Shown here piece after piece: positions 8,752 through 16,824 of a stretch of DNA of 64,000 nucleotides. The stretch's first letter is position 1, and every line of letters begins with the position of its first letter. The notes under the pieces are model-generated. The model was not told the DNA's origin. It saw only the letters and a program-made list of their open reading frames with translations, and ran no database searches. The stretch comes from Micromonospora haikouensis (GTDB lineage: Bacteria > Actinomycetota > Actinomycetes > Mycobacteriales > Micromonosporaceae): positions 124,001 through 188,000 of the forward strand of contig NZ_FMCW01000012.1 in assembly GCF_900091595.1 (NCBI RefSeq). Direction: 5' to 3'. The position numbers were made by a program, and so were the translations under genes.

Positions 8752-8769
8752 AGCAGGGGCCCCTTCTTA
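8719..8769 (+). repeat. Family-1 51-bp interspersed repeat, copy 3 (inside the btu operon)
   Basis: It matches the family over all 51 positions, beginning AAGGAGGGGCCCC and ending GGGGCCCCTTCTTA. It sits between btuF and btuC, which are transcribed in the same direction, and on that strand it provides the apparent ATG and ribosome-binding site of btuC. A strong terminator here would be polar on btuC and btuD, which argues against simple full termination by this copy. Confidence 0.93.
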
Positions 8770-8828
8770 ACGCCCCGCACCGCGCGCAACACGCCCCGCA
8801 CCGCGCGCAGCACGCCCCGCGGCGAGGG

Positions 8829-9767
8829 TCACGCCGGCACCTTGGCGACGGCGTCGACGACGGCCCGGAGCAGGTCGACGACCCGCGGGCCCCAGCGCGA
8901 GGCGATGTCGTCGTCGAGCGCGACGACCTGGTTGTTCTTGACGGCGGTGACGCCGGCCCAGCCGCTGCGCGCCTTGACCGTCTCCGGGCTCTGCTTGCAG
9001 CACTTGGTGTCGGCCAGGAAGACGAAGTCGGGGTTCGCCTTGACGATGATCTCCTGGGAGAGCTGCGGGTACCCGCCGTTCTTGCCGTCGGCGTCGGAGG
9101 CGTCGGCGATGTTCTCCAGCCCGGCGAGGGCGTAGATCGAGCCGATGAAGGTCTTGCTGGTCGCGCTGTACAGCTCCGGGCCCAGCTCGTGGTAGTAGGT
9201 CAGCTTCGCCGACCGCTGCGGCAGGTCCTTGGTGAGCTTGGCGATGTCGTCCTTCATCCGGGTGACGACGTCGGCGGCCTCGTCCGGGTGGCCGGTCAGC
9301 GTGCCGAGGTCGGCGAGCTGCCGGTAGGAGTCCTCCAGCGTGGCCGCCGCCGGGGTGAGCAGCACCGGGATCTTCAGCGTGGTGAGCTGATCGACGATCT
9401 TGTTGGTGTCGTTGGAGAGCACCACCAGGTCGGGGCTCTTGCCGGCGATCGCCTCGGCGTTGGGCTGGAAACCGGACAGCTCGCTCTTCGGCGCGTCCGG
9501 CGGGTAGTTGGACTGGTCGTCGACGGCGGCGACCTGCTTGCCGGCGCCGATGGCGAAGAGCATCTCGGTCGCGGTCGGCGAGAGCGAGACGATCTTCTCG
9601 GGTCGCTTGTCGAGCGTGAGCTTGCCGACGGTGACCGGGAAGGCGGCGGCGGCCGAGGTGCCGCCGGGGGCGGGGGCTTCGTCGGGGCTCTTCTCGGCGC
9701 ACGCGCCGAGCGCGAGCGCGGCCACCGCGAGGGTCGCGGCGAAGAGCCGGGGGGTACGTCGGAACAC
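8829..9767 (-). CDS. btuF: Vitamin B12 substrate-binding lipoprotein
   Basis: A 312-residue periplasmic-binding-protein-like lipoprotein. The signal peptide ends in the lipobox LALGAC (lipidated Cys at about residue 23). The body has a BtuF/FecB-type fold, with PEKIVSLSPTATEMLFAIG near the start and GPRVVDLLRAVVDAV at the end. The GTG at 9767 is chosen because AGGAGG lies five bases upstream. A longer frame to 9899 would run back into the cobalamin riboswitch and is not coding. The riboswitch makes cobalamin, rather than a siderophore, the likely ligand. A lipobox fits attachment to the outer face of the single membrane. Confidence 0.92.
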   Translation of the reverse strand: MFRRTPRLFAATLAVAALALGACAEKSPDEAPAPGGTSAAAAFPVTVGKLTLDKRPEKIVSLSPTATEMLFAIGAGKQVAAVDDQSNYPPDAPKSELSGFQPNAEAIAGKSPDLVVLSNDTNKIVDQLTTLKIPVLLTPAAATLEDSYRQLADLGTLTGHPDEAADVVTRMKDDIAKLTKDLPQRSAKLTYYHELGPELYSATSKTFIGSIYALAGLENIADASDADGKNGGYPQLSQEIIVKANPDFVFLADTKCCKQSPETVKARSGWAGVTAVKNNQVVALDDDIASRWGPRVVDLLRAVVDAVAKVPA

Positions 9768-9771
9768 TGGT

Positions 9772-9812
9772 CCTCCTGTCGGTCGAGGAGCGTGGTGCTT
9801 CGCCGACAGGAG
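9772..9812 (-). promoter_or_regulatory. Ribosome-binding-site sequestering hairpin of the riboswitch
   Basis: On the minus strand CTCCTGTCGG (from 9812) pairs with CCGACAGGAGG (ending at 9772), around a loop of about 20 bases. The 3' arm contains the AGGAGG ribosome-binding site of btuF. Folding would hide it, so the expression platform probably works on translation rather than by a terminator. Confidence 0.7.
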
Positions 9813-10033
9813 CCTGGTGGGGTGCCCGTCCGCGAGGCGCCCTTCCTCGAGAGCGCGTGTCGCGACCGTGCCGCAGGCGACCTGGCTCGCCCCACACACG
9901 TCGGCGTCGGCCGGGCGGCCGACGCCTGGGTCGACGGCGGCCGGGGGCCGGACGCCGCGGGTGGGGCATCACAGTTGCGGGACAGCGCCGGATTCACACC
10001 GGCTTCGCTGCGGTCTGGTCGGTGCCACCGTAG
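9813..10033 (-). promoter_or_regulatory. Cobalamin (adenosylcobalamin) riboswitch
   Basis: On the minus strand the leader carries the canonical elements in order: GGTGGCACCGACCAGACCGC, then GAAGCCGGTGTGAATCCGGC, then GCTGTCCCGCAACTGTGA, a variable GC-rich helix, and the B12 box AGCCAGGTCGCCTGC at about 9875-9890. This is the class I cobalamin aptamer upstream of btuF. High B12 should repress the importer. Together with the RBS hairpin and the terminator below, it accounts for the long gene-free stretch 9768-10135. Confidence 0.95.
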
Positions 10034-10096
10034 CGCACGCCCCGGTGACACCTCGTTGATCTAGGGACTATGACCCGGCGTGACGACACCGACACG

Positions 10097-10126
10097 GGTG
10101 CGGGGCCCCGGACGGGACCCCGCACC
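10097..10126 (-). terminator. GC-rich hairpin after the M14 carboxypeptidase gene
   Basis: GGTGCGGGGCCCC (10097-10109) and GGGACCCCGCACC (10114-10126) form a 13-bp stem with one G-U type mismatch and a 4-base loop. It lies 10 bases beyond the stop of the gene ending at 10136. There is no U-tract, which is usual for actinobacterial terminators. Confidence 0.65.
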
Positions 10127-10135
10127 ACGGGCGAG

Positions 10136-11452
10136 TCAGGCGCAGTACTGGGCCTGCTTGCCGATCACCCGGTAGGGGCAGTCGGCGTACTCGGAGAGCA
10201 GCAGGACCGCCTCCTTGTTGCGCGAGGTCTGGGCCGGGATGACCTCGTCGGGCGGGTAGAAGCCGCCGCCGGCGCCGGACGAGCCGGGGTACATCTCGAA
10301 GGTGTACGCCCAGATGCCGTGCGTCGCCCACATCCAGTCGAGGCTGTCGCCGTCGGTGATGTAGAGGTCGCTGGACTGCTCGGGGGTGTAGCCGTTGGTG
10401 GCCGCCATCTGCTGGCCGAGCGTGGCGAAGGTGTTGTACTGGTCCGCCGTCATGCCGGTGGTGGTGTTCGCCGTCGTGTAGCCGAAGGGCCAGAGCACGA
10501 GCTGCGAGTACGTGTGCCAGTCGATGTTGGCCTTGATCTGCTGGACGCCGCCGACGACCCGGCTGTTGACGAAGTCACGCAGCGCCTTCGTCTCGGGGGC
10601 GGAGAAGGCAGACGGTCCCCGGTAGGTCGACGACGACGGCAGCCCGGAGGACCCGCCGCAGCAGCCCCAGTTGTAGCCCCAGTTGCGGTTCAGGTCGGTG
10701 CCGACGGCCGACGCGCCGCTGTTGGGCTGGCGGTTCTTGCGCCAGGACCGGTAGGAGCCGGTGGCGATGTCGTACTCGCTGCCGTCGGGGTTGACGGTGG
10801 GGACGATCCAGATCTCCCGGGTGTTGACGATGTTGGTGATCCGGGAGTCGCTGCCGTAGCTGTCGGTGAACAGGTTGAGCAGGTAGATCGCCATCTCGAC
10901 GGTCAGGTGCTCGCGGGCGTGCTGCTGCGAGTTGAACAGGATCTCCGGCTCGGCCTCGTCGGTGGCCACGTTGTCGGAGATCTTGACGGCCATCAGGTCG
11001 CGGCCCTCGTACGACTTGCCGATGCTGATCTTGCGGGCGAGGGTCGGGTGGTCGGCGACCACCTTGTTCACCACGGCGGTCAGCTCGGCGTAGTCGTGGT
11101 AGTTGGAGTCGGCGGACGGGAAGCCGGTGGTGCCGACGCCGTCTGCGTGGACGGGTGCCTGCTTCTCCACCTGGTAGCCGAGCCGCCTGATCGCCGCCGC
11201 CTCGGCGTCGGTCGCCGTGACGTGCAGGATGCCGTGCTCGGCGGCGTCGACGGCGGCGCCGGTGCGGGCGATGGCGGTGCGGGCGGCCAGGGTGCGTACG
11301 CCGAGCACGTCGTACTCGGCGGCGGCCGGCTCGGCGGCGGGCTCCGGGGCGGGGCGCGCGGAGACCGGCCCGGTGGCGACGGTGAGGCCCAGGCCGGCGG
11401 CGGTGGCGAGCACCAGTGCGCGACGCAGGCGGGTCGAGGTGCGGAAGGCCAT
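10136..11452 (-). CDS. Secreted zinc carboxypeptidase, M14 family
   Basis: A 438-residue metallocarboxypeptidase. It has a signal peptide ([17 protein letters not shown] then [11 protein letters not shown]), a propeptide-like region (about 45-120) and a catalytic domain. Zinc ligands are His and Glu in QQHAREH (about 177) and His in NIDWHTYSQ. The catalytic Glu is in YTFEMYP (about 388) and the substrate-binding arginine region is TDLNRNW. A Cys pair (WGCCGG) could form a disulphide. The ATG at 11452 has AGGAGG six bases upstream. It is probably released to digest proteins, and is divergent from another secreted peptidase-like gene. Confidence 0.9.
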   Translation of the reverse strand: MAFRTSTRLRRALVLATAAGLGLTVATGPVSARPAPEPAAEPAAAEYDVLGVRTLAARTAIARTGAAVDAAEHGILHVTATDAEAAAIRRLGYQVEKQAPVHADGVGTTGFPSADSNYHDYAELTAVVNKVVADHPTLARKISIGKSYEGRDLMAVKISDNVATDEAEPEILFNSQQHAREHLTVEMAIYLLNLFTDSYGSDSRITNIVNTREIWIVPTVNPDGSEYDIATGSYRSWRKNRQPNSGASAVGTDLNRNWGYNWGCCGGSSGLPSSSTYRGPSAFSAPETKALRDFVNSRVVGGVQQIKANIDWHTYSQLVLWPFGYTTANTTTGMTADQYNTFATLGQQMAATNGYTPEQSSDLYITDGDSLDWMWATHGIWAYTFEMYPGSSGAGGGFYPPDEVIPAQTSRNKEAVLLLSEYADCPYRVIGKQAQYCA

Positions 11453-11669
11453 GGACAACCTCCTGGGGGTACGGGGAGATCCCGTCTCGTGGTCAACACT
11501 TCACCACCTGTCACATGGTCAGATCAATATCTTTCACTACGCGATCCATCCCGACCGCATCCTCACGCCGGCAAGGATTTTCCTGGCGGGAACATCTGGC
11601 GAAACTTCCCGACGAGCGGGATAGTGACCGGCAAGCATGCCCCGACCCGCCTCACCCCGCGGAGATCCC

Positions 11670-13010
11670 ATGGCCAGCATTGCCCTACGCGCGATCGCGC
11701 TCACCGGCGTCGCCACCCTCGCCCTCGCCGGCACGGCCGTCCCCGCCCACGCCAGCGGCCACCACCCGCCCGCCGAGCACGACGAGCAGATCACCTTCCA
11801 GGAGTGGTCCCGCCACCCCGACTGGCGTACCGGCACGCACCGGGGCACCCGGGCGGTCCCCGGCCACCGCGCCGGGATCACCATCGGCCGACCCGCCGGG
11901 ACGACCGAGTTCACCGACGAGCACGCCGGCACCACCAGCACCTGGGAGTACGCCACCTGGACCTCGCCGGCCACCCGGATCGGCTTCGACGCCACCGAAC
12001 TGGTCGCCTCGTGGAACGCCGACACCCCGGCGGGCACCTGGCTCCAGGTCGAGCTGCAGGGCACGTACAACACCGGCGACCGCACCCCCTGGTACGTCAT
12101 GGGCCGGTGGGCCTCCGGCGACGCCGACATCAGGCGGGCCACCCTCGACGGTCAGGGCGACCCGTGGTCGAGCGTGTGGACGGACACGTTCGCCATCGAC
12201 GACGCCGACGCCGGGGTGCTGCTGCGGTCGTACCAGCTGCGGCTCAGCCTCTACCGCAAGCCCGGCCAGACGGCCTCGCCCCGGGTCCGGATGCTCGGCG
12301 CGATGAGCTCGAACGTGCCGGACCGGTTCACCGTCACCCCGAGCCGGGGCGGGATCGCCTGGGGGAGGGAACTGCCCGTTCCCGCCCACTCCCAGATGAT
12401 CCACAAGGGCAACTACCCCGAGTGGGGCGGCGGCGGGCAGGTCTGGTGCAGCCCGACGTCGACCACGATGGTGCTGGAGTACTACGGCCGGGGCCCGTCG
12501 GCCGAGGACCTGGCCTGGGTCACCCCCGGCTACACCGACCCGCAGGTCGCCCACGCCGCCCGGATGACCTGGGACTACGAGTACGAGGGCGCGGGCAACT
12601 GGCCGTTCAACACCGCGTACGCCGCGAGCTTCCCCGACATCGACGCCCGGGTGACCCGGCTGCACTCCCTCGACGAGGTGGAACGCTTCGTCGCCGCCGG
12701 CATCCCGGTGATCACCTCGCAGTCCTTCCTCGACACCGAGCTGGACGGGTCCAACTACGGCACCTCCGGGCACCTCTTCGTGGTCGTCGGCTTCACCGCC
12801 GACGGCGACGTGATCGTCAACGACCCGGCGTCGTCGTCGAACGCGGAGGTACGCAACGTCTACCAGCGGGAGCAGTTCGAGCAGATCTGGCTGCGCACCA
12901 AGCGTTACCGCGCCGACGGGAAGGTGGCCAGCGGCTCGGGCGGCATCGCGTACCTGATCAAGCCGGCGGACCAGCCGTGGCCGGTGGTCCCGGGCTCGAC
13001 CAACTGGTGA
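11670..13010 (+). CDS. Secreted C39-like cysteine peptidase
   Basis: A 446-residue exported protein. The signal peptide (residues about 1-27) ends VPAHASG. The next 200 residues form a beta-rich domain of unknown role, then a peptidase_C39_2-like domain starts at PVPAHSQMIHKGNYPEWGGG. The likely catalytic Cys is in WCSPTSTTMVLEYYG (about 259) and the His in GTSGHLFVVVGF (about 368), followed by NDPAS. This matches the C39 family outside bacteriocin transporters, whose substrates are mostly unknown. The ATG at 11670 follows GCGGAGAT. The 217 bp shared with the divergent carboxypeptidase gene should hold both promoters. Confidence 0.82.
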   Translation: MASIALRAIALTGVATLALAGTAVPAHASGHHPPAEHDEQITFQEWSRHPDWRTGTHRGTRAVPGHRAGITIGRPAGTTEFTDEHAGTTSTWEYATWTSPATRIGFDATELVASWNADTPAGTWLQVELQGTYNTGDRTPWYVMGRWASGDADIRRATLDGQGDPWSSVWTDTFAIDDADAGVLLRSYQLRLSLYRKPGQTASPRVRMLGAMSSNVPDRFTVTPSRGGIAWGRELPVPAHSQMIHKGNYPEWGGGGQVWCSPTSTTMVLEYYGRGPSAEDLAWVTPGYTDPQVAHAARMTWDYEYEGAGNWPFNTAYAASFPDIDARVTRLHSLDEVERFVAAGIPVITSQSFLDTELDGSNYGTSGHLFVVVGFTADGDVIVNDPASSSNAEVRNVYQREQFEQIWLRTKRYRADGKVASGSGGIAYLIKPADQPWPVVPGSTNW

Positions 13011-13022
13011 CCGGCGGGGTCG

Positions 13023-13289
13023 TCAGCTCTTGTCGCCGGGCTGCTCGTCGTCGCCGGCCAGGGCGGAGCGCAGCCGCTCCTTCTCGGCCCGGCGGCGCTC
13101 GGCGGCCCCGGCCATCTCCCCGGCCATCTCGTCCCGCCAGCTTCGCAGCAGGAAGAACGAGAGCGCGGCGGAGAACGCCAACGCCAGCATGAGCTTCAGG
13201 AAGATGTTCAGGTCGACCGGCCAGAGCGCCGCGACGACCACCACGAACAGACCGATCCGGCCCAGCGTGTACTTGACCGCCGCGCTCAC
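13023..13289 (-). CDS. DUF4229 small membrane protein
   Basis: An 88-residue protein with two closely spaced hydrophobic helices (LGRIGLFVVVVAALWPV and LMLALAFSAALSFFLL), followed by a charged tail rich in Arg, Glu and Asp. Size and pattern fit DUF4229, a family of actinobacterial membrane proteins often found next to futalosine-pathway menaquinone genes, as here (mqnE lies 0.5 kb away). Function is unknown. GTG start at 13289. Confidence 0.75.
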   Translation of the reverse strand: MSAAVKYTLGRIGLFVVVVAALWPVDLNIFLKLMLALAFSAALSFFLLRSWRDEMAGEMAGAAERRRAEKERLRSALAGDDEQPGDKS

Positions 13290-13358
13290 GTCGCACTCCG
13301 TTCTCCGCCGGCGGGGCCGGCCGTAGGGTTCGCCCCGGCTGTCCCCGCCGGGCGGGGT

Positions 13359-13793
13359 TCAGCCCGTCCGGCGGGCCAGCCAGTGGACCCCGGTGAACCA
13401 GACCACCGCGTAGACCACGGTGAAGGCCGCCGCGCCGAGCCCGCCGCCCAGCAGCGGCGGCAGCCCGTCGGCCAGCCCGGCCACCACCAGGCCACCGACC
13501 ACGGCCAGCCCGGCCGCCACCAGCGCGGCCACCACGCGGGCCGCGCCGAACTCCCAGGCCCGGAAGTCCTCCCAGTAGAGCCAGGCCGGCAGGATGATCG
13601 CCAGCCAGCCGTTGGCCCGGCCGAAGTCGCCCGCGCCCACCGTGGCGAAGCCCCAGTCGAACAGCAGCAGGGCGAGCAGGCCGATCACCAGACCGGCGAG
13701 GCTGATGCCCAGCAGGTCACCGAGGGCGACGATCCGCCCGTCGGCGTCCCGCCGCGGGAACCCGCCCTGACCCTGCCGACTCGACTCGCTCAT
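13359..13793 (-). CDS. Conserved membrane protein of unknown function
   Basis: A 144-residue protein with a hydrophilic N-terminal 25 residues and about four membrane segments (for example LLGISLAGLVIGLLALLLF and ARVVAALVAAGLAVVGGLV). ATG start at 13793. It lies between DUF4229 and mqnE, all on the minus strand with short gaps, so it may be co-transcribed with mqnE. I recognise no domain; a role linked to quinone synthesis is only guilt by association. Confidence 0.7.
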   Translation of the reverse strand: MSESSRQGQGGFPRRDADGRIVALGDLLGISLAGLVIGLLALLLFDWGFATVGAGDFGRANGWLAIILPAWLYWEDFRAWEFGAARVVAALVAAGLAVVGGLVVAGLADGLPPLLGGGLGAAAFTVVYAVVWFTGVHWLARRTG

Positions 13794-13815
13794 GACCTAC
13801 GAGGGTACGGGCTGC

Positions 13816-14985
13816 TCAGGCCCACACCTGCTGCGGCTCGGACCGGCGCTCCGCCAGCGACGGGGGCCCGTCGTACTCGCGGACGATCTCGTAGCGGGTG
13901 TTGCGCTCGACCGGGCGGAAGCCCGCGTCCCAGATCAGGTGCAGCAGGTCGTCGCGGTGCATGGTGTTCGGGGTGCCGTACGAGTCGGCGTCGTGGGTGA
14001 TCTTGTATTCCACGACGGAGCCGTCCAGGTCGTCCACGCCGAAGTTCAGCGAGAGCTGGGCCACCGACAGGCCGTGCATCACCCAGAAGCACTTCACGTG
14101 CGGCACGTTGTCGAACAGCAGCCGGGAGACCGCGAACGTCTTCAGCGACTCGGCCGGCGACGCCATCGTGGTCTGCGCCTGGATCCGGTTGCGGACCTTG
14201 CCGTCCGCCGAGTCGACGAAGTCGTGCTGGTAGCGCAGCGGGATGAAGACCTGGAAGCCGCCCGTCTCGTCCTGCAGCTCGCGCAGCCGCAGCACGTGGT
14301 CGACCCGGTGCCGGGGCTCCTCGATGTGGCCGTAGAGCATCGTCGACGGGGTCTTCATGCCCTTCGAGTGGGCCAGCCGGTGGATCCGCGACCAGTCCTC
14401 CCAGTGGCAGGCGTGGTCGACGATGTGCTGGCGGACCTCCCAGTCGAAGATCTCCGCGCCGCCGCCCGTCAGCGACTCCAGGCCGGCGTCCATCAGCTCG
14501 TCGAGGATCTCGTCGGCGCCCAGGCCGCTGATCTTCTCGAACCACTGCACCTCGGTCGCGGTGAACGCCTTCAGGTTGACCTTCGGCAGCGCCGCCTTCA
14601 GCTCGCGCAGCACCTTCGGGTAGTAGCGCCAGGGCAGCGTCGGGTGCAGGCCGTTGACGATGTGCAGCTCGGTGAGCTGCTCGTCCTCCATCTCCTTGGC
14701 CTTGCGGACCGCCTCGTCGATGCGCATCGTGTACGCGTCCTTCTCGCCCGGCTTGCGCTGGAACGAGCAGTACGCGCAGGAGGCGCTGCACACGTTGGTC
14801 AGGTTGAGGTGCCGGTTGACGTTGAACATCACCCGGTCGCCGTTGAGCTCCGTGCGCCGGTGGTGCGCCAGGCGGCCCAGCCAGGTCAGGTCGTCGCTGT
14901 CGTAGAGGGCGATCCCGTCCTCACGGGTCAACCGTTCGCCCGCGTACACCTTCTCTTCGAGCTCGCGCTTGAGTCCGGCGTCCAT
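13816..14985 (-). CDS. mqnE: Aminofutalosine synthase
   Basis: A 389-residue radical-SAM enzyme that couples SAM to 3-[(1-carboxyvinyl)oxy]benzoate to make 6-amino-6-deoxyfutalosine, the first radical step of the futalosine menaquinone route. The CxxxCxxC cluster is C66, C70 and C73 (NVCSASCAYCSF). Other family blocks are TELHIVNGLHPTLPW and GGGAEIFDWEVR, and the distal region GLSVAQLSLNFGVDDLDG. The ATG at 14985 gives the usual length. Its presence shows that this organism uses the futalosine rather than the classical o-succinylbenzoate pathway, consistent with the ubiX/A/D homologues at 24-28.5 kb. Confidence 0.95.
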   Translation of the reverse strand: MDAGLKRELEEKVYAGERLTREDGIALYDSDDLTWLGRLAHHRRTELNGDRVMFNVNRHLNLTNVCSASCAYCSFQRKPGEKDAYTMRIDEAVRKAKEMEDEQLTELHIVNGLHPTLPWRYYPKVLRELKAALPKVNLKAFTATEVQWFEKISGLGADEILDELMDAGLESLTGGGAEIFDWEVRQHIVDHACHWEDWSRIHRLAHSKGMKTPSTMLYGHIEEPRHRVDHVLRLRELQDETGGFQVFIPLRYQHDFVDSADGKVRNRIQAQTTMASPAESLKTFAVSRLLFDNVPHVKCFWVMHGLSVAQLSLNFGVDDLDGSVVEYKITHDADSYGTPNTMHRDDLLHLIWDAGFRPVERNTRYEIVREYDGPPSLAERRSEPQQVWA

Positions 14986-15225
14986 CGAAAGCCACGTCCC
15001 TTCCACCTGCGGTCCCGTCGAGCCTACGTCGGGTCGTCGACCCACCGCCGATGCGGTCGACCCCAGCGACGTACCTCACCGGACTCTCAGCCGCTCGTAA
15101 CCTGTTACGCCATCGACATCACTGCCCGGGTGCGGTAAGACAGGGTGGGGCGCGCCACATTCGGGGCCGCCCCCGCCGTCGCGCCACCCGAGCGCGGCGC
15201 CCACCCACGCCGGACGGGGAGCGGA

Positions 15226-16710
15226 ATGGTGCAGAGCACGCGACGACAGCGACGGCAGCGACGGAGGGCGCCCCTGTTCTCGCCCGTGCTCCGGCCAGCG
15301 CTGTGGTCCGCCCTGCTCAGCGCCGTGGCCACGGCCGCGCTCGCCACCCCCGCGTACGCCGAACCGCCGCTGCCCAACGTCGTGCCCGACACCGGTTCCC
15401 GCCCCGTCGCCGTCGGCGGGCTCCCGGTGCCCGGCCTGAACGGCCCCGCCATCCCCGGTGCCGGCGCGCCGGTGACGCCGCTCGGCACCGGGCCGCTCGC
15501 CGCCGCCATCGCGGCCGCCGAGGCCCAGGTGGGCCTCCTCGGCGACCAGTTGCTCGGGCTGCGGCAGACCCGCACCGACGCCGAGGCCCAGCTCGCCGCC
15601 GCCGACCGGGACCTGAAGGCGGCCCGCGACGCCCTGGCCCGCGCCCAGGAGGGCGCCGACGCCGCCGCGGCCGGCGCGCTCAAGGCCGCCGCCGCGCTGC
15701 CGCCCGGCGAGTTCGCCGAGGACCTGCACGGGCTCAACATGCTCCAGCAGATCACCCGGGGCGAGGAGGCGGAGGGGGCGACGACCGCCGCAGCCGGCGA
15801 GCTGACCCGCGCCCGCGCCGCCGAACAGGTCGCCTACCAGGCGTGGCTCGCCGCCGACACCCGGGTGCGTTCGGTCCGAAACCAGTACGCCGCCGTGGAG
15901 AAGTCCCTCCACGAGCAGGAGAAGAAGCTGCTCAAGCTGCGCAAGGACAACGCCGCGCAGATCATCGAGCTGGAGCGCCAGCAGGAGGCCCTCGAGCAGC
16001 AGCTCGGCGCGGGCTACGTCGACGGGCAGAGCAGCAACGGCCTCACCGCGAGCCCGACCGCGCTGGCCGCCGTCCGCTACGCCCTGGCCCAGCTCGGCGA
16101 CCCGTACGTCTGGGCCGCCGAGGGCCCGGACGCCTTCGACTGCTCCGGGCTGATGTGGGCCGCCTACCGGTCGGCCGGCTACAACCAGCTGCCCCGGGTC
16201 TCCCGCGACCAGTACTACGCGACCCGGGGCCGCACGGTGAGCCGCAGCGCGCTGCTCCCCGGCGACCTGCTGTTCTTCGCCTCCGGCAGCAGCTGGACGA
16301 CGATCCACCACGTCGCGATGTACATCGGCAACGGCAAGATGGTGCAGTCCCCCACCACGGGCCAGACGGTGAAGATCAGCACGGTGGGTTGGTCCCGGCT
16401 CTACGCCGCGACCCGCGTGGTCGGCGCGGTGCCCGCCCCGACGCCCACCCCCACCCCGGCTCCGACCACGCCGAAGCCCACCAGCACCCCCAAGCCGACG
16501 AACTCTCCGACGCCGAAGCCGACCACCCCGTCGCCCAAGCCCACGACCCCGTCGCCGAAGCCGACGACGGCGAGCCCGACGCCGACGCCGACTCCGACGC
16601 CGAGCCCGTCGGACACCCCGTCCCCGTCGCCCGCGCCAACCACCCAGGCCAGCAGCCTGGCACCGAGCGACAGCGCCGCACCGGACCCCTCGACGAGCAC
16701 GGCGGACTGA
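15226..16710 (+). CDS. Secreted NlpC/P60 peptidoglycan hydrolase
   Basis: A 494-residue exported endopeptidase. It has a basic N-terminus and signal peptide ending ATPAYAEPP (about residue 45), then a long Ala/Glu-rich coiled coil (about 85-255) like those that keep RipA/CwlO-type enzymes inactive until recruited. The NlpC/P60 domain (about 280-400) has catalytic Cys in FDCSGLMWAAY (about 305) and His in HHVAMYIGNGK (about 362). The last 95 residues are a Pro/Thr/Ser/Lys tail suited to the cell wall. The ATG at 15226 follows GGGGAGCGG. It probably cleaves stem peptides during growth or septation. Confidence 0.92.
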   Translation: MVQSTRRQRRQRRRAPLFSPVLRPALWSALLSAVATAALATPAYAEPPLPNVVPDTGSRPVAVGGLPVPGLNGPAIPGAGAPVTPLGTGPLAAAIAAAEAQVGLLGDQLLGLRQTRTDAEAQLAAADRDLKAARDALARAQEGADAAAAGALKAAAALPPGEFAEDLHGLNMLQQITRGEEAEGATTAAAGELTRARAAEQVAYQAWLAADTRVRSVRNQYAAVEKSLHEQEKKLLKLRKDNAAQIIELERQQEALEQQLGAGYVDGQSSNGLTASPTALAAVRYALAQLGDPYVWAAEGPDAFDCSGLMWAAYRSAGYNQLPRVSRDQYYATRGRTVSRSALLPGDLLFFASGSSWTTIHHVAMYIGNGKMVQSPTTGQTVKISTVGWSRLYAATRVVGAVPAPTPTPTPAPTTPKPTSTPKPTNSPTPKPTTPSPKPTTPSPKPTTASPTPTPTPTPSPSDTPSPSPAPTTQASSLAPSDSAAPDPSTSTAD

Positions 16711-16824
16711 GCGCATCCGTCCACTCCGGCTGTGCTGCCGGGCGGGAATGTGGCACCGTGACACCCATACACTTCCGGCCCGACGCCTCGGGCCCGGAGG
16801 CGAGCGTGGGCACGGAGGACGACC

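Noticed and set aside
8829..9899. A 356-residue BtuF starting inside the riboswitch
   Set aside because: The extra 44 residues translate the aptamer; the GTG at 9767 has AGGAGG and begins a normal lipoprotein signal.
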